From NCBI GenBank assembly GCA_051453625.1, contig JBOZIK010000001.1, forward strand, positions 88,657,999-88,721,998: 64,000 nt of DNA, given 5' to 3'. The stretch's first letter is position 1. The number at the start of each line of letters is the position of its first letter. The stretch comes from Welwitschia mirabilis (lineage: Eukaryota; Gnetophyta; Gnetopsida; Welwitschiales). The position numbers and the translations under genes are program-made. The notes beneath the pieces were generated by a model. The model made no database searches, was not told where the DNA came from, and saw only the letters and a program-made list of their open reading frames with translations. Below are positions 50,308-63,060 of the stretch, piece after piece.

Positions 50308-51160
50308 TTATAAACCACCTCAATATAACTCATTGGATGAATCAGTAAGTAAATTCATGGAAAATCAAGTCCAAATCAATTAAGACCATGAAACCATCCT
50401 TAAAGAGCATTTCTGTTCATTAACCAACCTTGAGCAAAACATTCAATTCATTTCACAATTCCTTCAATTATTCCAACAAACCTAAATGTAAATTTTCTAT
50501 ACCTTAAATCATAGAAATATAGAAAAACTTTTAATAAGTACCCAACTAAATACTAAGAGAGTTAGATTTATCGAAGGATGATTAAGCCACTTAGAATAAA
50601 CCAAATCAATTCATCTTTGAAGTGGCATATAGATTAATCAAGGTTTAACTCAAAGTAAATCTAAGCATGAGGAGAAGTTAAAATAAAACTCCTTATCAAG
50701 AACCTTAAACCTTTTTCCAAGATCTAAATAAAGAAAAGATAAATGACTTAAAAGAACCTTTGTTAATATACAAAGAACCTTTACCATTTCCCCAATACCT
50801 TAGAAAGAAGAACATTAAAAAATAACAACTTAAGGTCTTATAAATTTTTAAGGTAGTAAAAATCAATATGCCTCTCTTAGAAGTGACTAAAACAATGTCC
50901 TCTTATGCAAAGTTTCTTAAGGATGTGTGTAGGAAAAAGGGATGTATAAACATTAAGAATAAAACCTTCTTAGCCTAATAAATAAGCACAGTCATCTAAA
51001 ATTAGTTTTTACCTAAAAAAAAGATCTAGGTGATCAAATAATAGGAATTACAATTGGAGAAAAAACACTAAGTAAACCTTGTTACATTTTGGAGTAAGTG
51101 TCAACATCATACCGCATTATGTGTGCAAGGAACTTGGCTTAGAAGATAAATTTTCCTACC
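50308..51160 (+). pseudogene. Gypsy gag-protease linker and protease remnant
   Basis: Starts YKPPQYNSLDESVSKFMENQ, then a stretch like the LETQIAQL spacer (TNLEQNIQFISQFLQLF). From 50868: MPLLEVTKTMSSYAKFLKDV then CRKKG, matching (V)NIPLLDAIKQIPxYAKFLKDLCTKKR. Near 51095: GVSVNIIPHYVCKELGLED, the protease core (LGASVNLLPxSVYKQLGLGE) with the catalytic Asp-Leu-Gly altered. It ends soon after, and no RT follows, so the rest of pol is deleted. Confidence 0.7.
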
Positions 51161-53400
51161 TACTATTATGAGTATGTAATTATCCATATAACGCTATAAG
51201 CCAACAGCTTATAACCATCCCTCACCCTCATCTCTCCCTTAAAAATGGTTTTAAACCCTTCATTGTATCACCTTTGGCTTTGGAAAATTGTAGAACCCTG
51301 GAGCGTCAGTCATTATGGTGTTTTAAATAACTATTTGGGGAGTAAGCTAGTCTTTAGGACTACTCAAGAAATTTACAATATCCTTATTCATTTGCTATAA
51401 AGTATACCTTCTTTAATACATAAGTTATTTGTCTTTTATTCCAAATCTTGAGTTACTTTATATTTGAAATGCTTAGAAAGAAACTTAATCATTAAGTGTT
51501 ATCACAATTAAGTGAGCTCTTTCAATATTTGATTTAACTCTTTTAATTTTATAAATTTTAAGTACTAGGGTTCTTACCTTTCATTATTATTTTAAGGCTT
51601 AAAAGATTAAGTGCTAATTGAGTTTACCACTACTCATAAGGTGAATGAGATTATGTCATCATGATTTGAGTTAAAACACTTAATGATTTTAAGTATGTTG
51701 TAAGAAAATCATTGAACAACATTGGAACAAATGGTTGCTTAAGTACATATCAGTGATACCTTAGAGCTACCTTAATTCTCCTCTCTCAAGTTAAAGTTTT
51801 AAACCACGTTTATTAACTCCTTTTTTCCCTATTATTTCTTTTCTTAAATTTTGTACTTACATTAAGTTAAAATTTAGTGTAATTTTAAACCACTACCCAT
51901 GTTATCCCTAAGAAAAGAATGATAAGTAAGTGCAAAACTTATTTTTAAATATGAACAAAGTTTAGTTTTGATTAGGCTATATGGAATTTAGTTTTCACAT
52001 TGTTTTTCATCAAATTTTTAATTTTAATGCTTTAATTATAGAAAATAGATCATAAAAGTTTTGCACTTTGTCTTCGATAATTTTTCCATGATTAAATATT
52101 TCATTGTTAATTTTTTGCTAAGGGTCTAGCAAGCATCTGGTTAAGGGGTGTATTAACACATAAAAATTAACATTTATATCAAGTATTTCATGCCAGTTTA
52201 TTGTAAATGAAGATATTAATTTAATTATCTTAATCATAAAGTATGTCTTTTATTATTTTTAAAATAAAATTTAGTATTATTCTTTAAACACTTTCTATCA
52301 TAAAACTTTAAGGATAAAGTTCAAGTAAATTTATTATAAATGAAGATACTAATTCAATTGTTTTAATCATAAAATATGTCTTTTATTATTTTTAAATTAA
52401 AATTTAATATTATGCTTAAAACACTTTCTATCATAAAACTTTAAGGACAAAGCTCAGTTTTGGTTAGGAGGCATGACATTTAGTTTTCACATCATTTTTT
52501 ATTAAATTTTTAATTTAATGCCTTAATTGCAAAAACTTGATCATAAAAGTTTTTAGAGTTATACCATTTTCACACTTGAGCACTTTGCCTTTGACAATTT
52601 TCCCATGACTAAACATTTTGTTATTAACTTTGCGCTAGGTATTTAGTAAAAGTCTAGTTAGAGGGTGTGTTAAGATGTAAAAATTGACATTTATATCAAG
52701 TTTTTTAGGTTAATTCATTATAAATGGATATATTAATTTAATTATTTTAATCATAAAATATGATTTTAAAATAAGATTTAATATTATGCTTCTCTCCATG
52801 ATAATTACAGATCTTTAGCCATGTTTTGGAACAGATAGTGAAAGATGCACATAATTTTACACAGAATAGATAGTGGTAATAGATATATGAGGTGGTGACA
52901 TGCAGTAGTAGCATTGGAAGACATGTGGTAGAGGCATGTGAAGTTGGCAATGGATACATGTGATGGTATTACCAGTCAGTAGAATAATATAGCTTCAAAA
53001 GCCACATGTTGGACTCATCATGATGAAGATTCTACCTAACACTATATGATGATCTCCACTAAATGCTATAAGACAATCTCCACCAAATTCTAAATGATTA
53101 TGATTCTACTTGATGTTAGAGGACATAATATTATCTACCTAACACTATAAGATAACCTCCATCAAAAGATATAAGACAAAATCTTAGCTACCTAATACTA
53201 AATGATGATGATTCTATAAGCCAAAAGCTCTTAACCACCTCAATCCTGCCCTCATCTCTAAAAGGGTCTTAATCCCTCATTTATAATCATCTTTCATTTG
53301 TAAAAAAGCATGGAACCTTTAGAGCATAAAGGCGCAATGGCCTTCTAAGTACTTCCTTGGGAAGTAAGCTTATTTTCAAGGAGCTAAAGGAGTTCTTTCT
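51161..53400 (+). repeat. LTR-like and duplicated sequences after the Gypsy remnant
   Basis: 51186-51330 resembles 53211-53390 (ctataagccaa.agct.ttaaccac...ccctcatctct). 51949-52195 resembles 52440-52715, and about 52196-52326 repeats as about 52327-52458 with a third partial copy at 52711-52792. Purine-rich stretches (ttaaggggtg at 52141, tagagggtg near 52660) precede TRTTAA.A..TAAAAATT..CATTTAT, which may be LTR starts at about 52151 and 52665. The arrangement suggests overlapping solo LTRs. Confidence 0.45.
53030..53222. repeat. Short imperfect direct repeats (~35-45 bp)
   Basis: Phrases such as atgatgatctccactaaatgctataagacaatctccaccaaattctaaatgat recur in variants (acctccatcaaaagatataagacaa, ctacctaatactaaatgatgatgattct). 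Copy limits are fuzzy. Confidence 0.5.
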
Positions 53401-56105
53401 ACTTCCTTCATCTTTGATGTAATGTACATTTTTTTAATTTAATACTAATAAGTTATTACTTTTTATTTCTATTCTCAATTTAGTTTGTACTAAGAATTCT
53501 TAAGGGATAATGCAATATCAAGTTTTACTTTGGTCAATTGAGTTAATTGGTTTAAGTTAATTGATTCATAATCTTAGTAATTTTATGAATCTTACACACA
53601 ATTAGTTCATACTTTTCATTTTTATTATAANNNNNNNNNNNNNNNNNNNNNNNNNNNNNNNNNNNNNNNNNNNNNNNNNNNNNNNNNNNNNNNNNNNNNN
53701 NNNNNNNNNNNNNNNNNNNNNNNNNNNNNNNNNNNNNNNNNNNNNNNNNNNNNNNNNNNNNNNNNNNNNNNNNNNNNNNNNNNNNAAATCCTAGAACTAT
53801 GCTTATTTCGTATTTTCCAAATGAAGTTTCAATCCAATTTTCTCATCTCCTTATTTTTCCCTTTCTCTTTTTTTCTTTTTATAACTTGCAAGTTAGTAAG
53901 AATTTGTGTAATTTTTTCTTAGTCAATTCCAATTATTCTTATAAAAAATGATAACTTAATTTTAAATTTAGATCATTATAAAATTATAATTAGTAAATTC
54001 ATACATTAATGGAATAAGTAAGTGGTAATCAAATCCACTTATAGAAGGGAACTATGTGAAAAAAAATGTAATGCAAATCNNNNNNNNNNNNNNNNNNNNN
54101 NNNNNNNNNNNNNNNNNNNNNNNNNNNNNNNNNNNNNNNNNNNNNNNNNNNNNNNNNNNNNNNNNNNNNNNNNNNNNNNGTGAATTAAACAATCCTAGAA
54201 CTATGCTTATTTCCTATTTTTCAAATGAAGTTTCAATCCAATTTTCTCATCTCCTTATTTTTCCCTTTCTCTTTTTTTTCTTTTTATAACTTACAAGTTA
54301 GTAAGAATTTGTGTAATTTTTTCTTAGTCAATTCCAATTATTCTTGTAAAAAATGATAACTTAATTTTAAATTTAGATTACTATAAAATTATAATTAGTA
54401 AATTCATACATTAATTGAATAAATAAGTGGTGATCAAATCCACTTATAAAAGGGAACTATGTGAAAAAAATGTAATGCAAACCACCTTGGTGATGAAATC
54501 CAAGTATGGTAATGATCATTGTTAGAATTATCTTAATTTAGTCTTGTTTGATAAATACGTCACACAAAGGCATATATATAATTCTAACTAATATATATAT
54601 TAATACATTATTTACCTAGTTATAGTAATTCTAATTATCATTAAGTTCATTTTATAGAAATTATGATAAAAGAGCAAACACACATACTCAACTTTATATT
54701 CAAGATTATAGTAATGAAAATCTAAATAAATGAATTATCCTTTTATTTTCTTTCTTTTAATAATAATAATAAAATTTAAAACATATCAAACCATATATTA
54801 ATAATATGCTTAAAGAAACTAATCCATACCTAGAGTTATGTAAATCCTAGAAGCATTCTTCCATGCACACATGACAATTTTTATGGCTTTATGCAATGAA
54901 GATAAACAAAAGAAAGTATAACTTAAGCAGGGTTATGAAGATATAATAATTTATCTAAAACTCACATGGCTATATCATAGGTCAAGAAAATAAGTGATAA
55001 ATCAAGGACTACTTATATTACTTAAACTACTAAGCTAAAAACTCTTACTAGCATGCACATTCAAAGTAAGATAAAAGAAAAGGGTAAAAAAGGTATTTCT
55101 CCTAATAAAATATTATTTCTAAGTAATATAACTTAATTCTACAAATATAAACTTATCTTATATACTCAAATTACCTATATGATTTTATTTAATAATGTTT
55201 ATATAATTTAAATATTAATTATAACATTTTAAAAGTCTAAGAAGACATTGTAATTAAAATTTAATAATTAATTAAGTATCAACTAAAAAATAAGTTGTAG
55301 TAGTTTTTTGTAAACTAGTTTCATAATAGGATCTTTAAAAACTACCTTAAAACTATATTAGAATTCAAAAAATATTATTTCTGAGGTCATCATTAAAGGT
55401 TAAAAACTATCAAATTTTCAAAAATTATAGTCTTTACACTACACTAAAATAACCATAACTTTCAAAATACTTTGAGTTTTTAAATGATTCAAGATGTTTT
55501 ATAAAGGATATTAAANNNNNNNNNNNNNNNNNNNNNNNNNNNNNNNNNNNNNNNNNNNNNNNNNNNNNNNNNNNNNNNNNNNNNNNNNNNNNNNNNNNNN
55601 NNNNNNNNNNNNNNNCATAACTTTCAAAATACTTTGAGTTTTTAAATGATTCAAGATGTTTTAGAAAGAATATTAAATATTTAATACAACTTAAGATGCT
55701 CTATTTTTTAGATATATTAAGTATAGAAACGTAAATTAATTTCTTGTTTTTACACTTATTTCGTAACATACTTTAATAAATAAATTTCTCAAAAATTAGT
55801 AGACATCAAAAACTTTACTATTTTCACAATCATAACATAATTCTAGACTTATAGAAATAATTTCACTTATTTATACCTATTAATTAATAATATATAGTGT
55901 TTTTAACCTATTCCTCTATTCTAAAAATTTAACTCTTACTAAAGAAAATATAGTAGGAGTTGAACAACTAATTATACAATATTTTGGATCAGTAAAATAA
56001 TGAATACACTAGAGAAACTAATTATTTATAGTGTACCTTTACTAAATAGTACTAATGCAAATTAATTTATAAAGAAAAATCAAATCAATTGACAAAAGCA
56101 TAAGA
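53401..56105. other. AT-rich DNA, no gene; gap-flanking duplications
   Basis: No coding signal. 53786-54079 repeats as about 54190-54481, and 55454-55515 repeats as 55616-55677, each split by 100 N. Part may belong to the 3' LTR of the chromovirus to the right, whose far end I could not place. Confidence 0.45.
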
Positions 56106-58485
56106 TATTTTTTAAGATCATACTTTACCTCTAATAATATAAACCTAATGCATATTGAATAAAAACTATATTGTTATGTATATTAAGACAAGATCAACAT
56201 GGATATTTGAGCATTTATTAAATCATCAAAGTGATTACTTGATTACGATCATCCATTAGTAACCTTAGAGACTTCTCGTATCTTCCCATATCTTGGTGAG
56301 AGGCAATGGGAAGGAATAACATATTTTTATGATATATTATAAATAGTGGTCTAATGCAATATTATATTATTTTACTAAAATATTATAATATATCATATAA
56401 ATAACATGAGTAAAAAGCTTAATTGAAAATATTAGTAAGTTCTTTGTAGTTGAATATTAATGAAGATCCAAACTTAAGAGTCCTTAGCTCTAAGCCTCCA
56501 AGCTCCAAGCTCCATAAATAAAAGAATGAAAGAAGGAGAGAGAAAAGAAGGAAATGTGCTTACATAGAAAATTAAATGTATCTCCCTTTTTTGCAAGAGA
56601 GAAAAGGGTCTCTATATATAGATAAATAAAAGGCACATAGCTAAAATCATAAGACTACATAATTTATCATTAATAATTAGAATGAGTCCAAAATAGCAAT
56701 CATATTTATGAATTATGCATTTAACTATGGTGAGTAATTTTCTTTCTTTACTTATTAAGATTAATTAAACACATCATTTCCTCATGTTATCTCCTTCTTA
56801 ATCCTTTATAGATTTATAAGTAAGTTTAATTCATCTAATACATATATCAAAAGAATAAATGCATAAATCTCAGAACTGTCATGTGGCACAAGGAAACAAG
56901 CTATTCAATTCAAATGAACAAAACAACAAATTTGCTATGAATCAAGTTCTCTTACACATATCGAGATAATAAAATCCATAGAGTAAATCTACTCATTTAT
57001 CATTCTTATCTCTAACTAAAANNNNNNNNNNNNNNNNNNNNNNNNNNNNNNNNNNNNNNNNNNNNNNNNNNNNNNNNNNNNNNNNNNNNNNNNNNNNNNN
57101 NNNNNNNNNNNNNNNNNNNNNTATTTTTTAAGATCATACTTTGCCTCTAATAATATAAACCTAATGCATAATGAATAAAAACTATATTATTATGTATATT
57201 AAGACAAAATCAACATGGATATTTGAGCATTTAGTAAATCATCAAAGTGATTACTTGATTACAATCATCCATTTGTAACCTTAAAGACTTCTCGTATCTC
57301 CCCATATCTTGGTGAGATGCAATGGGAAGGACTAACATATTTTTATGATATATTATAAATAGTGGTCTAATGCAATATTATATTATTTTACTAAAATATT
57401 ATTAGATATCATATAAATAACATGAGTAAAGAGCTTATTTGAAAATATTAGTAAGTCCTTGATAGTTAAATATTGATGAAGATCCAAACTTAAGAGTCCT
57501 TAGCTCTAAGCCTCTAAGCTCCAAGCTCCATAAATAAGAGAATGAAAGAAGGAGAGAGAAAAGAAGGAAATGTGCTTACATAGAAAATTGAATGTATCTC
57601 CCTTTTTTGTGAGAGAAGGAAAGGGTCTCTATATATAGATAAATAAAAGGTACATAGCTAAAATCATAAGACTACATAATTTATCATTGATAATTAGGAT
57701 GAGTAATAAGTAACCTTGGAGTCCAAAATAGCAATCATATTTATGAATTATGCATTTAACTATAGTAAGTAATCTTCTTTCTTTAATTATTAAGATTAAT
57801 TAAACACATCATTTCCTCATGTTAGCTCCTTCTTAATCCTTTATATATTTATAAGTGAGTTTAATTCATTTAAGACATGTATCAAAAGAATAAATGCATA
57901 AATCTGAAAACTGTCATGTGGCACAAGGAAATAAGCTATTCAATTCAAACGAACAAAACAACAAATTTGCTGTGAATCAAGTTCTCTTACACATATCGAG
58001 ACAATAAAATTCATAGAGTAAATCTACTCATTTATCATTCTTATCTCTAACTAAAAGTGCATGCACTTATTCACATATTCATTTATTTCATAATGCATAA
58101 ATTCTATCAATCACATAACACAAGGAATAAAATGTTTATTTAGAAAATTATACATATATCACCTTTACCAAGAATTTAAATAAGATGTAAATTATATTAT
58201 CATGTTCTCTTGAAATTTTTAAATTATTACTTTTACATATGATTCTAATCCTTTACGTAATGAAGTTATCAAGGTTTAAATTTTTAGATAGCTTTTGTTA
58301 TAAAAACCTTCTAATATAATTATTATCATTTTTATAGTGAACTATGAAAATTACAAACAAAGGCTAATTTAGACTGCCATCTTATTTTAACAAGTCCTTT
58401 AAAGAAGAGTAATTCATCATTTGATTAAAATCTTAATATACTTAATTTCTAAGTAACTAAAGTTTATAAAATATGGGATATGACA
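56106..58485 (-). repeat. 3' LTR (partial limits) of the chromovirus-type Gypsy
   Basis: On the minus strand an LTR start TGTCATATCCC follows the polypurine tract at 58485. The far end is not defined. 56106-57021 and 57122-58056 are near-identical copies flanking the 100-N gap at 57022-57121 and probably one stretch. A TATA-like element lies inside. Confidence 0.5.
57626..57642 (-). promoter_or_regulatory. TATA-like element in the LTR
   Basis: On the minus strand CTATATATAGAGACCC, about 850 bases from the LTR start, is a plausible LTR promoter TATA box. The same sequence appears at about 56610 in the gap-flanking copy. Confidence 0.35.
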
Positions 58486-58500
58486 TCCTCCCCCATTAGA
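58486..58500 (-). promoter_or_regulatory. Polypurine tract of the chromovirus-type Gypsy
   Basis: The minus strand reads TCTAATGGGGGAGGA directly before the LTR start TGTCATATCC. The run of G followed by AGGATGTCA is typical for chromovirus Gypsy elements. Confidence 0.75.
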
Positions 58501-58559
58501 TTTATTTACTCTTAGAAATTAAGATATACAAAGAGTTTAAGAACACCTAACTACATATT

Positions 58560-61500
58560 ATAAGATTTAAAAAATATGGTTATTAATTTTTCTTTATTTT
58601 CTCTAAATCCTAAGTAGATTCATCAACACTATGATTACTCCACTTTATCTTCACTTAAACTTTGTAAATTGATAGTTCATTGTCTAGCACTACTTTCAGC
58701 TTCTTTATTGTTGAGTAGTTGGTTCTACCAAAATATCACACTAATTTCACACATGATAAAGATCTGCAATATACTTTCTTAGCATACTTACATGAAAAAC
58801 ATCATGCATATGCAATAATCAAGGAGGTAGAACACACTTGTATGTAACATGTTCAACTATTTCTAATATTTCAAATGGTTTAATAAATTGAGGAGCTAAT
58901 TTTAATGTATTAACTTCTCTCATTAATGATTTTATTAGTGACACTTTAAGAAATACATGATCATCTATTTTGAACTTAAGATTTCTTCTTCAATGGTTTA
59001 CATACATATTTTATCTATCTACTACTTTTTTAAGTTTATCCTTAATGATCTTTATTTTATTTTTCATTTCTTATAAAATTTCTAGTCCTATAATTAATCT
59101 TTCTTCAAATTTTATTCATGAAGTGAGTGCTCTACATTTTCTACCATGTAGCGCTTCAAATGAATCCATTTGAATTAAACTCTAATAACTATTATTATAT
59201 GAAAATTTTACCAATGGTATATACTCTTCTCAACTCTTGGGATTATTTAGAAGACATTCTCTAAAAGGAACTAATAAAATTTAATTCACTCATTTTGTTT
59301 GACCATATGTTGAAGACGAAATGTAGTGCTCATATTTAACTTTATTCCTAAACCCATTTGTAGCTCTTATCAAAACTTAGAAGTAAATTTTGAATCTCCA
59401 TCAGAGATAATTACTAAAGACACACCATATAGTCGAATAACATTTTAAATATATACTCTAGCCATGTCCTTGGTATCATAAGTAGATTTTATGAGAATGA
59501 AATGTACTAACTTAATTATTCTACTAATTATTATCATGATAGAGTTATTACCTCTTTGAGTTTTTGAAAGTATTACAATAGAGTACATACAAATTACATT
59601 TCATTTATATTCTAGAATATCATGAGGATAAATTAATCCTAATAAATTTCTACATTCTATTTAACTTGTGGATAATTAAGACACCTAAACATAACTTTTG
59701 TTGTATCATTTTTCATCACTGATTACTAAAATTTTCTTTTATGATTTAATACATTTTAGATCCTCTTGGATGACTTCCTATAAGTGGCTTATAGAATTTA
59801 AACATTAACTTGTGTCTAATTCCATCTACATTAGGAATGAAAAATATTAATTTAAATCTAATAATACTACCTAAATTAATATTAAAATTTTCTAAACCTT
59901 TTTATTTTTCTAATTGGTTCTTTAATTTTTGATAATTCTCATCCTTTTTTTTNNNNNNNNNNNNNNNNNNNNNNNNNNNNNNNNNNNNNNNNNNNNNNNN
60001 NNNNNNNNNNNNNNNNNNNNNNNNNNNNNNNNNNNNNNNNNNNNNNNNNNNNNNNNNNNNNNNNNNNNNNNNNNNNNNNNNNNNNNNNNNNNNNNNNNNN
60101 NNNNNNNNNNNNNNNNNNNNNNNNNNNNNNNNNNNNNNNNNNNNNNNNNNNNNNNNNNNNNNNNNNNNNNNNNNNNNNNNNNNNNNNNNNNNNNNNNNNN
60201 NNNNNNNNNNNNNNNNNNNNNNNNNNNNNNNNNNNNNNNNNNNNNNNNNNNNNNNNNNNNNNNNNNNNNNNNNNNNNNNNNNNNNNNNNNNNNNNNNNNN
60301 NNNNNNNNNNNNNNNNNNNNNNNNNNNNNNNNNNNNNNNNNNNNNNNNNNNNNNNNNNNTTTAATTAGTTCTTTAATTTTTGACAATTCTCATCCCTTTT
60401 TTTTGTTCCTCTAATGTAATGATAGGAATTTGGCTTTGAATTTTTATAATTACTTTAAGACAACCTATCTACTAAGAGCATCTACAACCTTGTTTCTCTT
60501 ATCTTCATGGTATAAAATCTATAGATCAAAATCACATAAAAAATTTAATCCATATTATTTGCCTAAGGTTTAATTTTGGTTGAGTAAAAATGTATGTTAG
60601 ACTCTTATGATTTGTCCAAACTTAAAAATTTACACTATAGAGATAATGCTTCCACAATTTTAAAGCAAAAATTACTATAGGTAATTTAAGATTATAAATA
60701 GAATAATTTCTCTTATGAGTTTTAAGTTGTCTAGATTCATAAGCTATTACTCTTTTATCTTGTTCAAGAACTATTCCAAGACCTCTTCCAAATACATCAG
60801 TATAAAATAAAAAGTTTTTTAAGTCATCTAGTATTGCTAAAACTAGGGTACTAGTTAATATTCCTTAAGATAAATAAATTACTACTAATATTTTTCTACC
60901 CATTAAAATTTTTGATTTTTCTTTAAAAGGATTATTAATAAAGAAGATATCTTAGAGAAGTTAAAGCTCAATTGATAATAGTTCTTAGTAAGACCAAAAA
61001 CTCTTCTAACCTCAATAATATTTTTAGGTGTTGGTTAATTCATGATTACTTTAGCTTTATTTTGATCAACTAATATACCTTCCTTGGATATTACATGGCT
61101 TAGAAAATAAATGTATTTATTCCAAAAATAGCACTTTTTCATGTTAACATACTTGATGATTCCATAAACTTTTTAATGCTATTCTCAATTGTTTCTTATG
61201 TTTTCTATAAATCTTAGAATAAATAAAGATATCATTAATAAATACTATTACAAAAGATAAATATGTCATTGAAAGATGTAATTCATAAGACTCATAAATA
61301 CTTTATAGGAATTACTTAAACCAAAAGGAATAATAGTGAACTTATAATGCTCATAGTAGATTTTAAATGTTATTTTATTAATATCTTCTTCCTTAGTTTG
61401 AAATTAATGATATCCAAATTTTAGATTAACTTTTGAAAATATCTTAGGTTCCTTGAGCTAATAAAAAATATTGTCTCTTCTTAGCAATAGATATTTGTTC

Positions 61501-62400
61501 TTGATGGTAATCTTATTTATCTATCTATAATCAATGCATAATATTAGGATTTTATCCTTACTATTTACAAATAATATAGATTCTCCTCATGATGATATAC
61601 TAAGAAAATGAAATCTTTTCATAAGAGTTCTTCTAGTTGAATGTTTAATTCTTTACTTTTTTAAGGAGACATATTATGACATATTATATGATACCTTAGA
61701 AATTATTTGTATTTATGGGATTAATTTAGTAAAAAACTTAATTGCTTAAAGTGTTGACATTATTGGTAATTTTGTTGTAATTACATCAAGATATTATAGG
61801 ATTATTGGTATATTCTTTATCAAAATTTCTTCTTCTTTCAAGCTAATGGTTTTAGATGTAGCATATAAACTAGTAACCCCCTCTTAATTTCTCTTTTTAT
61901 ATGCTTTACATTAATTAAATTTTTCACTATTAATTTGTAATGACCCTATAAGATTATTCTTTGACCATGATTTATCATTTTTACTTGATGCATTTAACAA
62001 TTTATAACTGCTTTATCTTGTATTAAATAGTTCATATTCAAAATAATGTCATATTTTCTTAAGTTAATAATAATTGATTGTAACTAAAAATCTCCCTCAC
62101 TTATGGATAAAGTACAATTTTTAACCTACTGATTAACCTTGGACATAGATCTATTTGCTAGCTCTATGCATACCTCAATTGGAGCTCAACATAATTTTTC
62201 TTTTATAATAGTATTAGAAGATGTGAAGCAATAAGTTAATTCACAATCAAATAAAATAATTACTTCTTTTTATTAAGTAAGACCTTACCTTTTATAACAA
62301 AACTCTAAAATTTCATCTTTTAATTATTAACTACTGCTTGAAGTCATCCTATTCATTAAGGAATGCTTTTTAATCATTAAGGATTTTCTAGTTACTATCT
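58560..62400 (-). pseudogene. Chromovirus-type Gypsy pol (RT, RNase H, integrase, chromodomain-like tail)
   Basis: Minus strand, in order. RT about 61560-61200: INKITIKNKY, FSKVNLKFGYH, HYKFTIIPFGLSNSYKVFMS. RT end and RNase H about 61130-60500: FWNKYIYFLSHVISKEGILV, then a long stretch with stops. A 407-N gap (59953-60359) removes the integrase zinc region. Integrase end about 59260-58760: EEYIPLVKFSYNNSY, SFEALHGRKCRALTS, LKFKIDDHVFLKVSLIKSLM, APQFIKPFEILEIVEHVTYK and, at 58809-58765, MHDVFHVSMLRKYIAD. About 58690-58630: IKWSNHSVDEST, the chromodomain-like tail (KVLWRNHSVEEATWE). This is the Del/Tekay-like chromovirus pattern. Many stops; no recognisable gag. Confidence 0.8.
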
Positions 62401-62854
62401 GGAAGAGTCTTCATTATGTAATGGACATTTTATTTACTTTGTGATTTCCCTTACATTAGAACCATCTATCTCCATTATATTAATTCTCATATTGATATTG
62501 ATTAGGAATTTTTTCAAAATTGGATTTTTAAGATTAATTACTTACATAACTTTTATTAAAAACATTTCAGTTATTTTTAAATAAATCCTGCTTAGTGATC
62601 ATATATTTACAATGATTCAGACTTAATCATTCTTTCACAGAAATATATGAGGTAAGTTTAATAAATAGAAATAATATTATTTTGACTTACAATGAAAAAC
62701 TAAAATAATAAAAAATTGAAAGTTAAGAGAGAAAGTTATCTTCAGTTAATGATGCAAAAAAACAAAAATGCTCTAAGAATCTAACAATTCATCCAACCCT
62801 CCACCTTTGTTCTAATGCTTTTTGAATCCCAAAACTTGAAGATTAAGTGAGTTT
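62401..62854. other. AT-rich DNA, possible gag end, unrecognised
   Basis: This should hold the gag-protease part of the chromovirus, but no CCHC knuckle or gag core could be read on the minus strand. Confidence 0.35.
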
Positions 62855-63060
62855 TACTTAAAAATTGCTAATGCTAAATGATTATGAAATAATAATACAA
62901 TAATAAAACACACTTAAAATTAGTCCTACCTAAATATTGCGAATACTAAATTAATATGCATTAACAATAAAAGGGTTTAAATCAATTTTAGAATTAGACC
63001 TACCTAAATATTACTAATGCCAAATAATTTGCATAATAATAATGAAATATTTTAAACTAG
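62855..63060. repeat. Imperfect ~70-bp tandem repeat, three copies
   Basis: The phrase tagtcctacctaaatattgcgaatactaaattaatatgcat and its variants recur at about 62860, 62925 and 62995 (cctacctaaatattactaatgccaaataatttgcataataat). Confidence 0.6.
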
